Assembly: GCA_963785745.1 (NCBI GenBank)
Contig: CAWAWR010000009.1
Location: 124,001-188,000 of the forward strand
Origin: VAZQ01 sp963785745
GTDB lineage: Bacteria; Pseudomonadota; Alphaproteobacteria; Rhizobiales; Xanthobacteraceae
Reading direction: 5' to 3'
DNA length: 64,000 nucleotides
In this document: piece by piece, positions 17,030 to 27,292 of the stretch
How the letters are laid out: each line of letters begins with the position of its first letter
Position numbering within the stretch: position 1 is the stretch's first letter
Translations under genes and position numbers: made by a program
Notes under the pieces: generated by a model
Database searches by the model: none
Told to the model about the DNA's origin: nothing
What the model saw: only the letters and a program-made list of their open reading frames with translations

Positions 17030-19231
17030 ATGTCGCGGTCAAAGGCATCGCCAGGAGCAGGCTTGTTGCGCCTGCCCGAGACGTTGAATCGCGCTGCCGC
17101 CTGTCAGCGGGAAGGGCGGCTGGCCGAAGCTGAGCGCTTGTGCCGCGACGTCCTCAAGGCGCGCCCCAACGACGTCGATGCCAGCCACCTGTTCGCCATC
17201 GTCTGCCATCAACAGGGTCGGACCGCCGAAGCAGTAGACGTGCTCGGCGCTGCGCTCAAGAGCGATCCTCGCGCGGCCGACGCGCTGTGCAATCGCGGTC
17301 TGATGCTGCAACACCTCGGACGCCACGAGGAGGCAGTGGCGAGCTTCGACAAGGCGCTCGCGATCCGGCCGTTCGACTGCGAGGCGCTGCACAGCCGCGC
17401 CCTCGCATGCACGGCGCTCGGACGCCACAGTGATGCGGCGGTCAGCTACGACCGGATCCTGGCGATCCGTCCGGCCGATGCCGAGGCCCACAACAATCGC
17501 GGCGTCGCGCTCAACGCGCTCGGGCATCATGCCGACGCGCTCGCGTGCTACGACAAGGCGCTGGCGATCAAGCCGGACTATGTGCACGCGCACTATAATC
17601 GCGGCCGCGCGCTGGACGAGCTGCAGCGCTACGACGAGGCGCTCGCCTGCTACGACAAGGTGCTGGCGCTCGACCCTCAGCATGCCGTTGCCCACAACAA
17701 TCGCGGCGCGACGCTCGATACGCTCGGACGCTGCGAGGAGGCGCTGGAAAGTTTCGCCAAGGCGCTGGCGATCCAGCCGGACTATGCCGAGGCGCTCAAC
17801 AATCGCGGGACGGCGCTGGTCGATCTCGATCGTCTGGACGAAGCGCTCGCAAGCTACGACGCGGCGCTCGCGCTCGATCCCGACTATGTGGAGGGCCATT
17901 GGAACAAAGGGTTGTTGCAACTTCGCATGGGATCGCTCGCCGAAGGCTGGGCGGGCTACGAGTGGCGGCGCAGGCAGGACATGTGGGACCCGCGCGATTT
18001 TGCCGGCCCGGAATGGGACGGCAGCGGCGCGCGGCCGGCGCGTGTTGCTCTATGCCGAGCAGGCGCTCGGCGACACGCTTCAATTCGCGCGATTTGCGCG
18101 AACGGTCGCAGGTGGCGGGCGCCGACGTGATCCTCGAGGTGCAGCCGCCGCTGGCGAAGCTCATGCAAACGCTGCAGGGGGGCGTGACCGTTGTCGCCCG
18201 GGGCGCGCCGCTGCCCGCGTTCGACTGTCATCTTCCGCTGATGAGCGTGCCGCATGTGATGCGGCTGCCGGACGTGTCGGCGGACGCGCCCTATCTCGCA
18301 GCCGAGCCGGAACGAACCGAGCGCTGGCAACGTCATCTGGGAGGGGAGGGCTTCCGGGTCGGGATCGCCTGGCGCGGCAATCCCAAGGCGCCGGGGCCGA
18401 GCCGCGCGATCCCGCTGGAGGCGTTCCTGCCATTGGCGCGGGTGCCCGGTGTGCGTCTCATCAGCCTGCAGAAGAACGACGGCGTCGATGAGCTTGCCGA
18501 CTCTGCCCGACGGGATGACGGTCGAGACCCTGGGCGCCGGCTTCGACAGCGGCGAGGGCGCCTTTCTCGATACCGCGGCCGTCATGATGAGCCTCGATCT
18601 GGTGATCACCAGCGACACGTCGATCGCGCATCTTGCCGGGGCGCTCGGGCGGCCGGTCTGGATCGCGATGCGGCATGTAACCGACTGGCGCTGGATGGCT
18701 GACGGCGAGGCGACGCCGTGGTATCCCACCGCGCGCCTGTTCAAGCAGACCCGGCGCGGCGATTGGGGAGGTGTGTTCGAGCGCATGGCATCGGAACTTG
18801 CGAAGACTGCCAGTGGCCCGCCCGCCGACGGCCCCGCCGCGTCACCGGCGACACCGCTCGTGCCGATCTCGCTCGGCGAGCTGATCGACAAGATCACGAT
18901 CCTGGAGATCAAGTCCGAGCGCATCGACGATCCGAAGAAGTCCGCCAATATCCGCAGGGAGCTTGACCTGTTGTTGGCCGTCCCGACGCCCGCGCCGACG
19001 GCGGAGGCGGCACGCCTCAAAAGCGAGCTCAAGCGGGTCAACGAAATGCTCTGGGAAATCGAGGACCTGATCCGCATCTGCGAGCGTGAGCAGGATTTTG
19101 GCCCGGATTTCGTCGCGCTGGCGCGCAGCGTCTACCAGACCAATGACCGCCGCAGCGCCATCAAACGGCAGATCAACGATCTGTCGGGCTCCACGCTCGT
19201 CGAAGAGAAGTCGTATTCGAAATATTCTTGA
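17030..19231 (+). CDS. TPR protein with glycosyltransferase-9-like and DUF6165-like domains (three frameshifts)
   Basis: Read across three breaks this is one gene of about 730 residues. Residues ~10-330 are tandem TPRs of the form NNRGVALNALGHHADALACYDKAL. Then comes a region like ADP-heptose:LPS glycosyltransferases (LLYAEQALGDTLQFARFART; GVRLISLQKNDG; VITSDTSIAHLAGALGRPVW; DWRWMADG) and a C-terminal helical DUF6165-like part (VPISLGELIDKITILEIKSE). The frame changes near 18040, 18115 and 18495. Such proteins are common in alphaproteobacterial surface-glycan contexts; the acceptor is unknown. The start is ATG 17030, the first in frame before the TPRs. This may be a pseudogene, but the sequence between breaks is undamaged. 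Confidence 0.78.
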
Positions 19232-19242
19232 GATCGGCCGAG

Positions 19243-19725
19243 CTATTTTTCCCGGTCCCAGATCACGATCACCTTCACCACCGTGTTGTTGACATTCGGG
19301 TGCGGCATCGGCGGGCTCTCGATGAACAGCCGGTCGCCCTCGAAGCGGATGAAGCGCACCTGCTCGCCGCCGACCCAGGCTTCGTTCCAGGCAATCTCGA
19401 CCTTGGTGATGACGCGGCCGTTCTCGACCCGGTAGCGGCCGGAATAGGAGATCATGGTGCGCAGCGCCTGCGCGCGCTGCTCGTCGGTCTTCGGCACCGG
19501 CCGCCCTTCGGCGGTGACCAGCGCGAGCCAGCGTCCGTCGGCGGTGGCGATCTGGCGGCCGCGCGGCTTCTCGCCGAGCACCGGCGTGCGCTCCTTGGTC
19601 GCCTGATCCTCGTAGACGACGGAGACGAGCGTCCACAGGCCGACGACCTGCTTGCGCAGCGCGTCGTCGTCCGCGCGAGCGGCGGTGGCCGCGATCGTCA
19701 GAACTGCCAGCAGCAATGCGCGCAT
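19243..19725 (-). CDS. Secreted lipocalin-like domain protein
   Basis: This 160-residue protein has a clear signal peptide (MRALLLAVLTIAATAARA) and a lipocalin-like beta-barrel domain: VVGLWTLVSVVYEDQATKER is the typical G-x-W start of the barrel, and SGRYRVENGRVITKVEIAWN the later strands. It probably resides in the periplasm; the ligand is unknown. It is convergent with the TPR gene and stands 24 bases downstream of the SDR gene on the same strand, so it may be the last gene of that transcript. Confidence 0.78.
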   Translation of the reverse strand: MRALLLAVLTIAATAARADDDALRKQVVGLWTLVSVVYEDQATKERTPVLGEKPRGRQIATADGRWLALVTAEGRPVPKTDEQRAQALRTMISYSGRYRVENGRVITKVEIAWNEAWVGGEQVRFIRFEGDRLFIESPPMPHPNVNNTVVKVIVIWDREK

Positions 19726-19748
19726 GGTGCGTCCTCGCCTATTTTTCG

Positions 19749-20520
19749 TTATTCCGCCGTCCAGCCGCCGTCAATCACGAGCGCCGAGCCGGTCATCAGC
19801 GACGACGCGTCCGAGGCCAGGAACACGATCGCGCCGGTAAGCTCGTCCAATTGCCCAAGCCTTCCGAGCTTGATCTTTGACAGCACCTCGTCGCGGAACG
19901 CCTTGTTCTCGAAGAACGGTTTGGTCATCGGCGTTTCCAGGAACGTGGGGCCGAGCGAATTGACGCGGATGTTGTGCGGCGCGAGCTCGATCGCCATCGC
20001 CTTGGTGAAGCCCTCCATCGCGTGCTTGGACGCGCAGTAGACGGTGCGCCGCGCTGCACCGACGTGACCCATCTGCGAGGAGATGTTGATGATCGAGCCA
20101 GGCTGCTTCGCTTCCAGCAGCCGCCGTGCCACCGCCTGCGCGACGAAATAGGCGGCGCGCACGTTGAGGCCCATCACCGCATCGAAGTCCTCGACGGTGA
20201 CGTCGGTCAGCAGCTTCGGCCGGTTGGTGCCGGCATTGTTGACGAGGATGTTGAACGGTTGCGCCGCGCCGATCGCAGCCTGCATCGCGGGCACGTCGGT
20301 GACATCGAGCGCCAGCGCATCGGCCTTGTCGCCGCGCGCGCGGATCGCATCGGCCGCGGCTTCGATCTCGGACCTGGTGCGTGCCGCCAGCGTGACATGC
20401 GCGCCGGCTTGCGCCAGCGCCGACGCCGCCGCTAACCCGATGCCGCGTCCGCCGCCGGTGATCAGCGCGCGCTTGCCGTCGAGGCGGAACGAAGGGGTGC
20501 TTGGCGAGGTCGATGGTCAT
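19749..20520 (-). CDS. Short-chain dehydrogenase/reductase (frameshifted near N terminus)
   Basis: A classical SDR of about 256 residues when read across one indel. The start ATG at 20520 reads MTIDLAKHP; after an apparent extra C in a CCCC run (near 20492) the other frame gives FRLDGKRALITGGGRGIG, the cofactor-binding glycine motif. NNAG, the catalytic Ser (INISSQMG) and Tyr/Lys (YCASKHAMEGF) are all present, so the enzyme would be active once the frame is restored. It belongs to the gluconate-5-dehydrogenase/3-oxoacyl reductase type. It is last but one in the minus-strand catabolic block and separated from the HisD-like gene by a repeat pair. Confidence 0.85.
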
Positions 20521-20550
20521 GGACGCAATTCGTTGCTGCACGAGGGGTCT

Positions 20551-20682
20551 GCTCCCCTCCCCCCACGCGCAGCGCGGCGGGGAGGGAAGGGGTGGGGGGT
20601 GGCGCGATCGAGCACAATCGCTCGGCCCCCCACCCCCGCCCCCTCCGCCACCACTCGCAAGTGCTCGCGGAGGGAGGGGAGC
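20551..20682. repeat. Inverted pair of G-rich palindromes with no gene between
   Basis: Copy C (20551-20604, plus) and copy D (20624-20682, minus) belong to the family that flanks the DUF559 gene. Each has a CTCCCCTCC start, a hairpin and a G-rich tail ending in TGGGGGG. They face each other with about 20 bases between, containing the small palindrome CGAGCacaatcGCTCG. The element lies between two minus-strand genes and could fold into one long hairpin in the transcript. Confidence 0.85.
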
Positions 20683-20727
20683 CCGACGGAGTTCGCGGCG
20701 CGCGTGATGGCAAATTCTGCAACATCG

Positions 20728-22035
20728 TCACTCCGCCGCCTGCGCGTAGGGCACGTTGCGGCCGCCGTAACGGCGCACGCGCACGTTGGCCTGCTCCGCA
20801 TGCGCGTAGAAACCTTCGAGGATGCAGAGCCGCGAGCAGTACTCGCCGACCAGCGCCGACGCCTCGTCGGTCAGAACCTTCTGATAGGTGCAGGTCTTGA
20901 GGAATTTTCCGACCCACAGTCCGCCGGTGTAGCGCGCCGCCTTCTTGGTCGGCAGCGTGTGGTTGGTGCCGATCACCTTGTCGCCATAAGCCACGTTCGT
21001 GCGAGGGCCCAGGAACAGCGAGCCGTAGTTCTTCATGTTGGCGAGGAAATAGTCCGGATCGCGCGTCATCACCTGCACATGCTCGGAGGCGATGCGGTCG
21101 GCCTCGCGCACCATCTCGGCCTCGTCGTCGCAGACGATCACCTCGCCGAAATCCTCCCAGGCCTTGCCAGCGGCGTCGGCGGTGGGAAGGATTTTCAGGA
21201 TACGCTCGACCTCGGATATGGTCGCGCGCGCGAGCTTCTCCGAATTGGTGATCAGGATCGCCGGCGAGGTCGGCCCATGCTCGGCCTGACCGAGCAGGTC
21301 GGTGGCGCACATTTCTCCATCGACGCTGTCATCGGCGATGACCAGCGTCTCGGTCGGCCCTGCCAGCAGGTCGATGCCGACGCGGCCGAACAACTGCCGC
21401 TTGGCTTCGGCGACATAGGCGTTGCCGGGCCCGACGATCATGTCGACCGGCGCGATCGTCTCGGTGCCGAGCGCCATCGCGGCCACCGCCTGCACGCCGC
21501 CGAGCACGAAGATCTCGTCGGCGCCGCCGAAATGCATCGCGGCGACGATCGCCGGATGCGGACCGCCCTTGAACGGCGGCGCGCAGGCGATGATGCGTTT
21601 CACGCCCGCGACCTTGGCGGTCACGATCGACATGTGCGCGGACGCGACCATCGGATAGCGGCCGCCCGGCACGTAGCAGCCGATTGAATTCACCGGGATG
21701 TGCTTGTGGCCGAGCACGACGCCCGGAAGCGTTTCCACTTCCAGGTCGCGCATGGTGTCCTTCTGTTTCTGCGCGAAGTTCTTCACCTGCGCCTGCGCGA
21801 ATTTGATGTCGTCGAGGTCGCGCTTGGCGACCTGCGATATGGCGCGTTCGACCTCCTGCGGCGTCAGCTTGAACGAGGCCGGCGACCAGTTGTCGAATTT
21901 CTGCGACAGCTCGCGGATCGCAACGTCCTTGCGCTCCTCGACCTGCGCCAGGATGTCTTCGACAGTCGCGCGCACCTTGGCGTCGGCGGCCTTGATTTCG
22001 CTCGCGTCCATTCCGCGCTTGAGGAAGCGGGCCAT
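20728..22035 (-). CDS. Histidinol-dehydrogenase-family NAD-dependent dehydrogenase (probably catabolic)
   Basis: A 435-residue HisD homologue. Zinc ligands Gln and His in DLLGQAEHGP, the Asp before GTNHTLPTKK and the His in EGFYAHAEQ are kept, as are the catalytic Glu-His in IASEHVQVM. I start at ATG 22035 because GGAGA lies six bases before it. No other his gene is nearby, and the surroundings are catabolic, so a non-biosynthetic role such as that of the sulfopropanediol dehydrogenase HpsN is likely; that is inference. The product oxidises a primary alcohol to the acid in two NAD steps in known members. Confidence 0.88.
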   Translation of the reverse strand: MARFLKRGMDASEIKAADAKVRATVEDILAQVEERKDVAIRELSQKFDNWSPASFKLTPQEVERAISQVAKRDLDDIKFAQAQVKNFAQKQKDTMRDLEVETLPGVVLGHKHIPVNSIGCYVPGGRYPMVASAHMSIVTAKVAGVKRIIACAPPFKGGPHPAIVAAMHFGGADEIFVLGGVQAVAAMALGTETIAPVDMIVGPGNAYVAEAKRQLFGRVGIDLLAGPTETLVIADDSVDGEMCATDLLGQAEHGPTSPAILITNSEKLARATISEVERILKILPTADAAGKAWEDFGEVIVCDDEAEMVREADRIASEHVQVMTRDPDYFLANMKNYGSLFLGPRTNVAYGDKVIGTNHTLPTKKAARYTGGLWVGKFLKTCTYQKVLTDEASALVGEYCSRLCILEGFYAHAEQANVRVRRYGGRNVPYAQAAE

Positions 22036-22123
22036 GGGCATTCTCCATTGCACTGCGTATCGGCCCCGCGGCAGCGGGCGCCCAGTATCCAACGAGCGGC
22101 GACCCTATCGCAACGCCCGATCG

Positions 22124-23470
22124 CTACGGATTGATCGGCGGTCCCATGTGGGAATAGAACGCGCCGTTCGGATCGTACTTCGCCCGCAGCGTCTCGAGCC
22201 GGCGGTGATTTGCGTCGGCGAGAAAGCGTGCCGGTCTTGCTGCGAGGTTCTCGTCGGCGACCTGGATGCCGGCGGAGAAAGGCTCAAGCTCCTTTATGCG
22301 CTCGGTCACCCATGCCTGGTGCTTGTCGTCCTCGGCCGGGTTCTCCCAGATGGAATAGAGCGCGATGTAGAGATCGGCTTCCAGCGAGAACGCCATATCG
22401 GGCCGTTTCTCGTTCGGCCCCCAGAGCATCCACATCATGTGCGACGGCGCGTTCGGAAGCGTCGACGCGATGCGGCGCATGCCCGGCAGCAGTTCTTTGC
22501 CCGTCGCATTCGTCCACATGTTGTCGGCGGCGTAGCGGCGCTGGCGCGGGTAGAGCATCTCTTCGCCCCCAGCCAGCAGGTCGTCGTATTCGGTCACGAC
22601 GTTGACGTCGCGGATCAGCGCCTTCTTCACTACCGGGCACGTCTCCAGCGCCTTCAGCGCCTCGACCGCTTCGTCCTTGCTGTCCGCCAGAACCGGTCCC
22701 ATCACCAGCGCGCCGGGTCCCGGATGACCGAAGATGTCGCGGCGCACGAACACCAGACCCTCCAGCACGCGCGCGAGCGACGGCTGCACCGCCCGCGCCC
22801 AGATCAGGACCTCGTCGAGCACGTCGATCGGGTAGAGATAGGCGCTGTTCATAAAAACCTTCGGGCGCGGATAGAGCGCCAGATGGAATTTCGTGACCAC
22901 GCCGAAGAAACCCGGTCCCGCGCCGCGCGCCGCCCAGAAAAGCTCGGAGTTCTCGGTCTCACTCGCGCGCACCAGTTCGCCGCTCGCAGTCACGATGTCC
23001 ATCGCCCGGATGCTCAGGCATGCCGGTCCCCACACCCGCGAGTTCCAGCCGAAGCCGCCCTGAAGCAGGAAGCCTCCGAGGCCGACGGTCATGCAATGTC
23101 CGGTCGGAAAGAACAGGTCGTGCTGGCGCAGTGCGCGGTTGAGGTCGGTGCCTTTGAGGCCGGGCTCAATCGTCGCGATTCGCGCGTCGCGATTCACTTG
23201 GAACGAATTCATGCGCGAGAGATCGAGCAGCATGCCGCCGTCGCGCACGAAGTTGGCGGCCCAGCTATGGCCGCCGGAGCGGATGGCGATCTTCCATCCG
23301 CGTTCGCCCGCCAAACGAACGGCGGCGATGACGTCAGCGTCGCTGCGCGCCTCGACCACGAGGTCCGGATAGCGCGCGGGGAGGCGGGCGTTCCACATTT
23401 CGCCCCGCCGCGCCTCCTCGTAGCCGGCATCGCCGCGGCGGTAGCTTGCGCAGGTGAGTTCGGAAGACAT
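22124..23470 (-). CDS. FAD-binding oxidoreductase of the berberine-bridge type (bicovalent flavin)
   Basis: A 448-residue flavoprotein with an N-terminal PCMH-type FAD domain and a C-terminal BBE tail (RAKYDPNGAFYSH-like end). Both residues that attach FAD covalently in this family are visible: H68 in IRSGGHSW and C126 in PTGHCMTVGLGG. Such oxidases act on sugars, alcohols or plant secondary metabolites with O2 as acceptor. There is no signal peptide, so it is cytoplasmic. It is followed two bases later on the same strand by the HisD-family gene's upstream gap, and preceded by the HIT gene two bases away, implying cotranscription. Confidence 0.87.
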   Translation of the reverse strand: MSSELTCASYRRGDAGYEEARRGEMWNARLPARYPDLVVEARSDADVIAAVRLAGERGWKIAIRSGGHSWAANFVRDGGMLLDLSRMNSFQVNRDARIATIEPGLKGTDLNRALRQHDLFFPTGHCMTVGLGGFLLQGGFGWNSRVWGPACLSIRAMDIVTASGELVRASETENSELFWAARGAGPGFFGVVTKFHLALYPRPKVFMNSAYLYPIDVLDEVLIWARAVQPSLARVLEGLVFVRRDIFGHPGPGALVMGPVLADSKDEAVEALKALETCPVVKKALIRDVNVVTEYDDLLAGGEEMLYPRQRRYAADNMWTNATGKELLPGMRRIASTLPNAPSHMMWMLWGPNEKRPDMAFSLEADLYIALYSIWENPAEDDKHQAWVTERIKELEPFSAGIQVADENLAARPARFLADANHRRLETLRAKYDPNGAFYSHMGPPINP

Positions 23471-23472
23471 CG

Positions 23473-23841
23473 CTACGGCGCCTCGCGCTTGGCCAGCACG
23501 CAGCGGATGCCACCGCTCGGGTTCGGGACGTCGCCGGCGTAGCGCGGGATGAGATGGACATGCACATGCATCCGCGATTGGCCGCCGGCCTTCCCGATAT
23601 TGACGCCGATGTTGTAGCCGTCAGGTGAATGCTCCCGCGCAATGTGAGCCTTGGCGCGGTCGAGCAGCGACAGGATCGCCGCCTTTTCCGCGGCCGTCAT
23701 GTCGAAGAAGTCCGCCACGTGCCGGCGCGGGACCGCCAGCACGTGGCCTTTGCTCAGGCTGTTGTTGTCATAGCGGACATAGGCGAACTCGTCCTCGATC
23801 AGCACCATGTCGGGCGTGCAGAGCTCGCAGCCGTCGGTCAC
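23473..23841 (-). CDS. HIT-family nucleotide hydrolase/transferase
   Basis: A compact 122-residue histidine-triad protein. The catalytic motif is HVHVHLIP near residue 92, with a CELC-type zinc pair at the N terminus (GCELC) and NSLSKGHVLAVPRRHV as the conserved strand before it. Members hydrolyse AMP-linked or nucleoside phosphoramidate compounds. The start is GTG and overlaps the cyclase stop by four bases, so it is translationally coupled to that gene. Confidence 0.9.
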   Translation of the reverse strand: MTDGCELCTPDMVLIEDEFAYVRYDNNSLSKGHVLAVPRRHVADFFDMTAAEKAAILSLLDRAKAHIAREHSPDGYNIGVNIGKAGGQSRMHVHVHLIPRYAGDVPNPSGGIRCVLAKREAP

Positions 23842-24791
23842 TTGATCGCCTGCGGATTGATCGGCGAGCCGGTGCCGCCGGTGATGATCAGCGGCGGGCC
23901 GCAGAAGAAGAACTCATAGACGCCGTCCTCGTCGCAGTCTTCGGCCAGCTCCTTGAGATAGAAGATCTCGCCCATGCACAGGCCCATGGCCGGGATCACC
24001 ACCCAGTGCCACGGCTGGTTCGCTTCGGTGGTCTCGTTCGGCCGCACCTCGACGCCCCAGGTGTCGGTGCAGATCGCGGCGATCTGCTTGTCCTGGCACC
24101 AGTAGCAGTTCTCGAACTTCACGCCGGGCGCGTCGCCGCCGGCATAGCCGCCCCATTTCTTTTCCTGGAGGCAGCGCTCCATCTGTCCGGTGCGCACGAT
24201 CACGAAGTCGCCTTTGCCGATCTGCACGTTCTGCTGCTTGGCGCATTCGTCGAGATCGTCGTTGGAAATGCCTTCGCCGTCCTTGAGCCAATCGACGCCG
24301 CGATGACGCGCGATGTCGAGCAGCACGCCACGCCCGACCATCTTGTTGCGCGAGTGCTCGATGCCGAGCACGCTCAAGCCGCGCGAGTCGATCAGCTTGG
24401 CGTCGTAGCCGTTGTAGGCTTTGTCCTCGTAGAAGATGTGGCCGAGCGCGTCCCAATGCGTCGCGCCCTGCACGCAGAGATTCAGCGTGTCGTCGGCGTA
24501 GCGGATCTTGTTCCAGTCCTGCTGGCCGGCGACGGCGTCGGTGCCGGTCGCCAGCATCTGGTGGATCGGATTGAAGCGGCCGCCGAACAGGCCGGTCTGC
24601 GGGCCGTCGCGGTCGAGCGGGATGCCAAGCGCGAACACCTTGCCGGTGCGGATCAGGGTCGCCGCCCTGACGATGTCCTCGGGCGTGATGTGGTTGAGCG
24701 TCCCGATCTGGTCTTGCTTGCCCCAGCGGCCCCAGTTCCTGAGCTTCTCGGTTGCTTCCCCGATTGCCTGCTTTCCGACCTTGATGTCCAT
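23838..24791 (-). CDS. Cyclase/kynurenine-formamidase-family metal-dependent hydrolase
   Basis: A 317-residue member of the cyclase family (Pfam Cyclase, KynB-like). The metal-binding motif H-x-x-x-H is seen in GATHWDALGHIFYED, where the usual form is H-x-G-T-H-x-D-x-P-x-H, and GRGVLLDIARHRGVDWL is a second conserved patch. The family hydrolyses amide or cyclic ester bonds, for example formylkynurenine or isatin. Its stop overlaps the HIT start. The substrate is not identified. Confidence 0.88.
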   Translation of the reverse strand: MDIKVGKQAIGEATEKLRNWGRWGKQDQIGTLNHITPEDIVRAATLIRTGKVFALGIPLDRDGPQTGLFGGRFNPIHQMLATGTDAVAGQQDWNKIRYADDTLNLCVQGATHWDALGHIFYEDKAYNGYDAKLIDSRGLSVLGIEHSRNKMVGRGVLLDIARHRGVDWLKDGEGISNDDLDECAKQQNVQIGKGDFVIVRTGQMERCLQEKKWGGYAGGDAPGVKFENCYWCQDKQIAAICTDTWGVEVRPNETTEANQPWHWVVIPAMGLCMGEIFYLKELAEDCDEDGVYEFFFCGPPLIITGGTGSPINPQAIK

Positions 24792-24894
24792 GTGTTGTCG
24801 TCCCTTATTCCAGTTATTCCCAGTGCTTCAGTCCGCGCGAATTCTGACCGGCGCAAGCGGCCGCGTCCATGGCGAAAATCGAGCCCGAATCTGT

Positions 24895-27292
24895 TCAAAG
24901 CCGCCCCAGCGCCCGCAAAATCTTGTCCGGCGTGAACGGCATGTCGGTCAGCGGCGTCGCCCCGAGCGGGCGCAATGCGTCATTGATGGCGTTCATCACC
25001 GCACCCGGCGCGCCGGCGGTCCCGGCCTCGCCCGCGCCCTTCGCGCCAAGCTCCGAGTTGGCGGTCGGTGTGACCACATGGCCGATCTCGATGTCCGGCA
25101 TCTCGCAGGCCATCGGCACCAGATAGTCCGCCATGTTGCCGTTGAGGAGCTGCCCGCGCGCGTCGTAGATGCAGTGCTCGAACAGCGCGGCGCCGATGCC
25201 TTGCACCACGCCGCCTCGGATCTGCTCGTCGACCAACTGCGGATTGATGACGGTGCCGCAGTCCTCGATGCACCAGTGCTTCAAGAGCGTCACCGCGCCG
25301 GTCCGGATATCGACGTCCAGCCAGCTCGCCTGGATGCCGTTGGTGAAGGCGAACGGCCAGGCGCGCGGAACGTAGTGCCGCGTCGCCACCAGCTCGGCCT
25401 GGATTCCGGCGGGCAGGGTGTCGGGCCGGAAATAGGCGATGCGCGCGAGCTCATCGAGGCCGAGGCGCTCGGCGCCGCTGTCTTTGTCGACGACGACGCC
25501 CTTGCGGATATCGAGCGTCTCGGGTTTCGCCTGCAGGATCGAGCCCGCGACCGCGAGCACGTTCATGCGCAGCGCCTTGCCGGCCTGCCACGCCGCTTCG
25601 CCGCCGATGCCGGCCGCGCGCGAGGCCCAGGTGCCGCCGCCATAGGGCGTGTTGTCGGTGTCGCCGGTGATGACGCGCACGCGCTCGATCGGAACGCCGA
25701 ACGCGCTCGCCACGCATTGTGCCATCACTGCTTCCGCGCCCTGGCCCTGCTCGGTGACGCCCGAATGGACAGAACACTGCGCCGGTCGAGTCGAGCCGCA
25801 CGGTGGCGCCGTCCTGCGATGAGATGCGGGCGCCGCCGACGCCATAGAACGCCGCCGACGGATTGGTCACCTCGATGAAGCTCGCAAAGCCGATGCCGCG
25901 ATGGATGCCGGTCTTGCGTAGCCGCTCTTGTTCGGCACGCAGGCCCGCGTAGTTCATCATGGCGTCGAGATGCGCCAGCGACTCGTGATGCGACAGCTTC
26001 TCGAACTTGCTGCCGGACGGGCCTGAGCAGGGATAGGCATCGTCGGCAATGAGATTGCGCCGCCGGATCTCCAGTGGATCCATGCCGATCCTGGCCGCCG
26101 CGAGATCGACCAGTCCCTCGGTAACCGCGGTCGCGATCGGATGGCCGACGGCGCGGTACTGGCACATCACGTTTTTGTTCTGGAACACAACCTGCGCCCG
26201 CGCGCGATAGTTCGGGCAGGTGTACGGCCCGCCGGTGAGGTTGACGATCTGATTGGCCTCGATGCCGGACGTGCGCGGATAGACGGAATAAGGGCCGATG
26301 CCGGTGAGATCGTCGATCTCCCATGCCGTGATGGTGCCGTCGTTCTTGACGCCGATCTTCGCCTTCACCCGGTGGTCGCGGGCGTGGATGTCGGTGATGA
26401 AGCTCTCAAACCGGTCGGCGACGAACTTCACCGGACGCCTGAGCACCTTCGAGAGCGCCACCACCGCCATCTCGTCGGCATAGGTGTGCACCTTGATGCC
26501 GAACGAGCCGCCGACGTCCTTGGTGAAGACGCGCACTTGGTGCTCCTCGAGTCCGAGGTGCTTGGCGAACAGGTTCATCATCATGTGCGGCGCCTGGGTG
26601 CCGTGATAGACGGTCAGGCGCTGGTCGCCGGGATTCCAGTCGGCGACGATCGCGCGCGGCTCGTTGGTGACGCCGGTGTGGCGGCCGAACACGAAGGTGG
26701 TCTCGATCACCGCGTCGGCCTCGGCGAAACCCTTGTCGGGATCGCCGGCGCTATGGGTGCGCTCGAAGCAGAGGTTGTCGCTCATCGACGCATGGATGAC
26801 CGGCGTTGCCGGATCGAGCGCGGTCTCGGCGTCGGTCACTGCGGCGAGCGGCTCATAGTCCACCGCAATCTTTTCGCAGCCGTCCTCAGCCTCGGCGCGT
26901 GTGCGCGCCACCACCGCGCACACGGCTTCGCCCTGCCAGCAGGCGCGATCGACCGCGATGGCGTGCTGCGGCGCCGACTTGATGCCCTTGAGATGCGTGA
27001 GCACGCCGACCCAAGGTGTGATCACCTTGGACAGCTCCGCGCCGGTGACGACGGCAATGACGCCGGGCATCGCCTTCGCCGCGCTGGCGTCGATCGCTTT
27101 GATACGCGCGTGGGCGTGCGGCGAGCGCACGAACGCGACATGAGTCATTCTCGGGAGTGTTACGTCGCTGACGAATTGCGCGCGGCCTTGCGTGAGCCGC
27201 GCGAGGTTCGGCCGCGGCACCGAGCGGCCGATATACGAATTGGGTCGGTCGAGCGCGGTGAGGGCGGACGGATTGTCGTCGGCGATCTTCAT
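24895..27292 (-). CDS. Xanthine-dehydrogenase/CoxL-family molybdopterin-binding subunit (frameshifted)
   Basis: Large subunit of a molybdenum hydroxylase, about 799 residues when read across one indel near 25770. Upstream of the break are the domain with YIGRSVPRPNLARLTQGRAQ and the active-site-region loop MCQYRAVGHPIATAVTEG, resembling form II (YR-x-x-G) rather than true CO dehydrogenase (CSFR). Downstream are SGVTEQGQG, the cofactor-binding turn, and KGAGEAGTAGAPGAVMNAIND. It overlaps the CoxS-like gene by four bases. The medium FAD subunit is not encoded here. Expected reaction: hydroxylation of an aldehyde or N-heterocycle. Confidence 0.88.

Noticed and set aside
18030..18510. Programmed frameshifting in the TPR gene
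   Set aside because: No slippery heptamer or downstream pseudoknot at the three breaks, and similar breaks occur in many unrelated genes of the window.
21698..23542. Plus-strand open frame of 614 codons across HisD-like and flavin-oxidase genes
   Set aside because: Antisense of two genes with intact catalytic residues.
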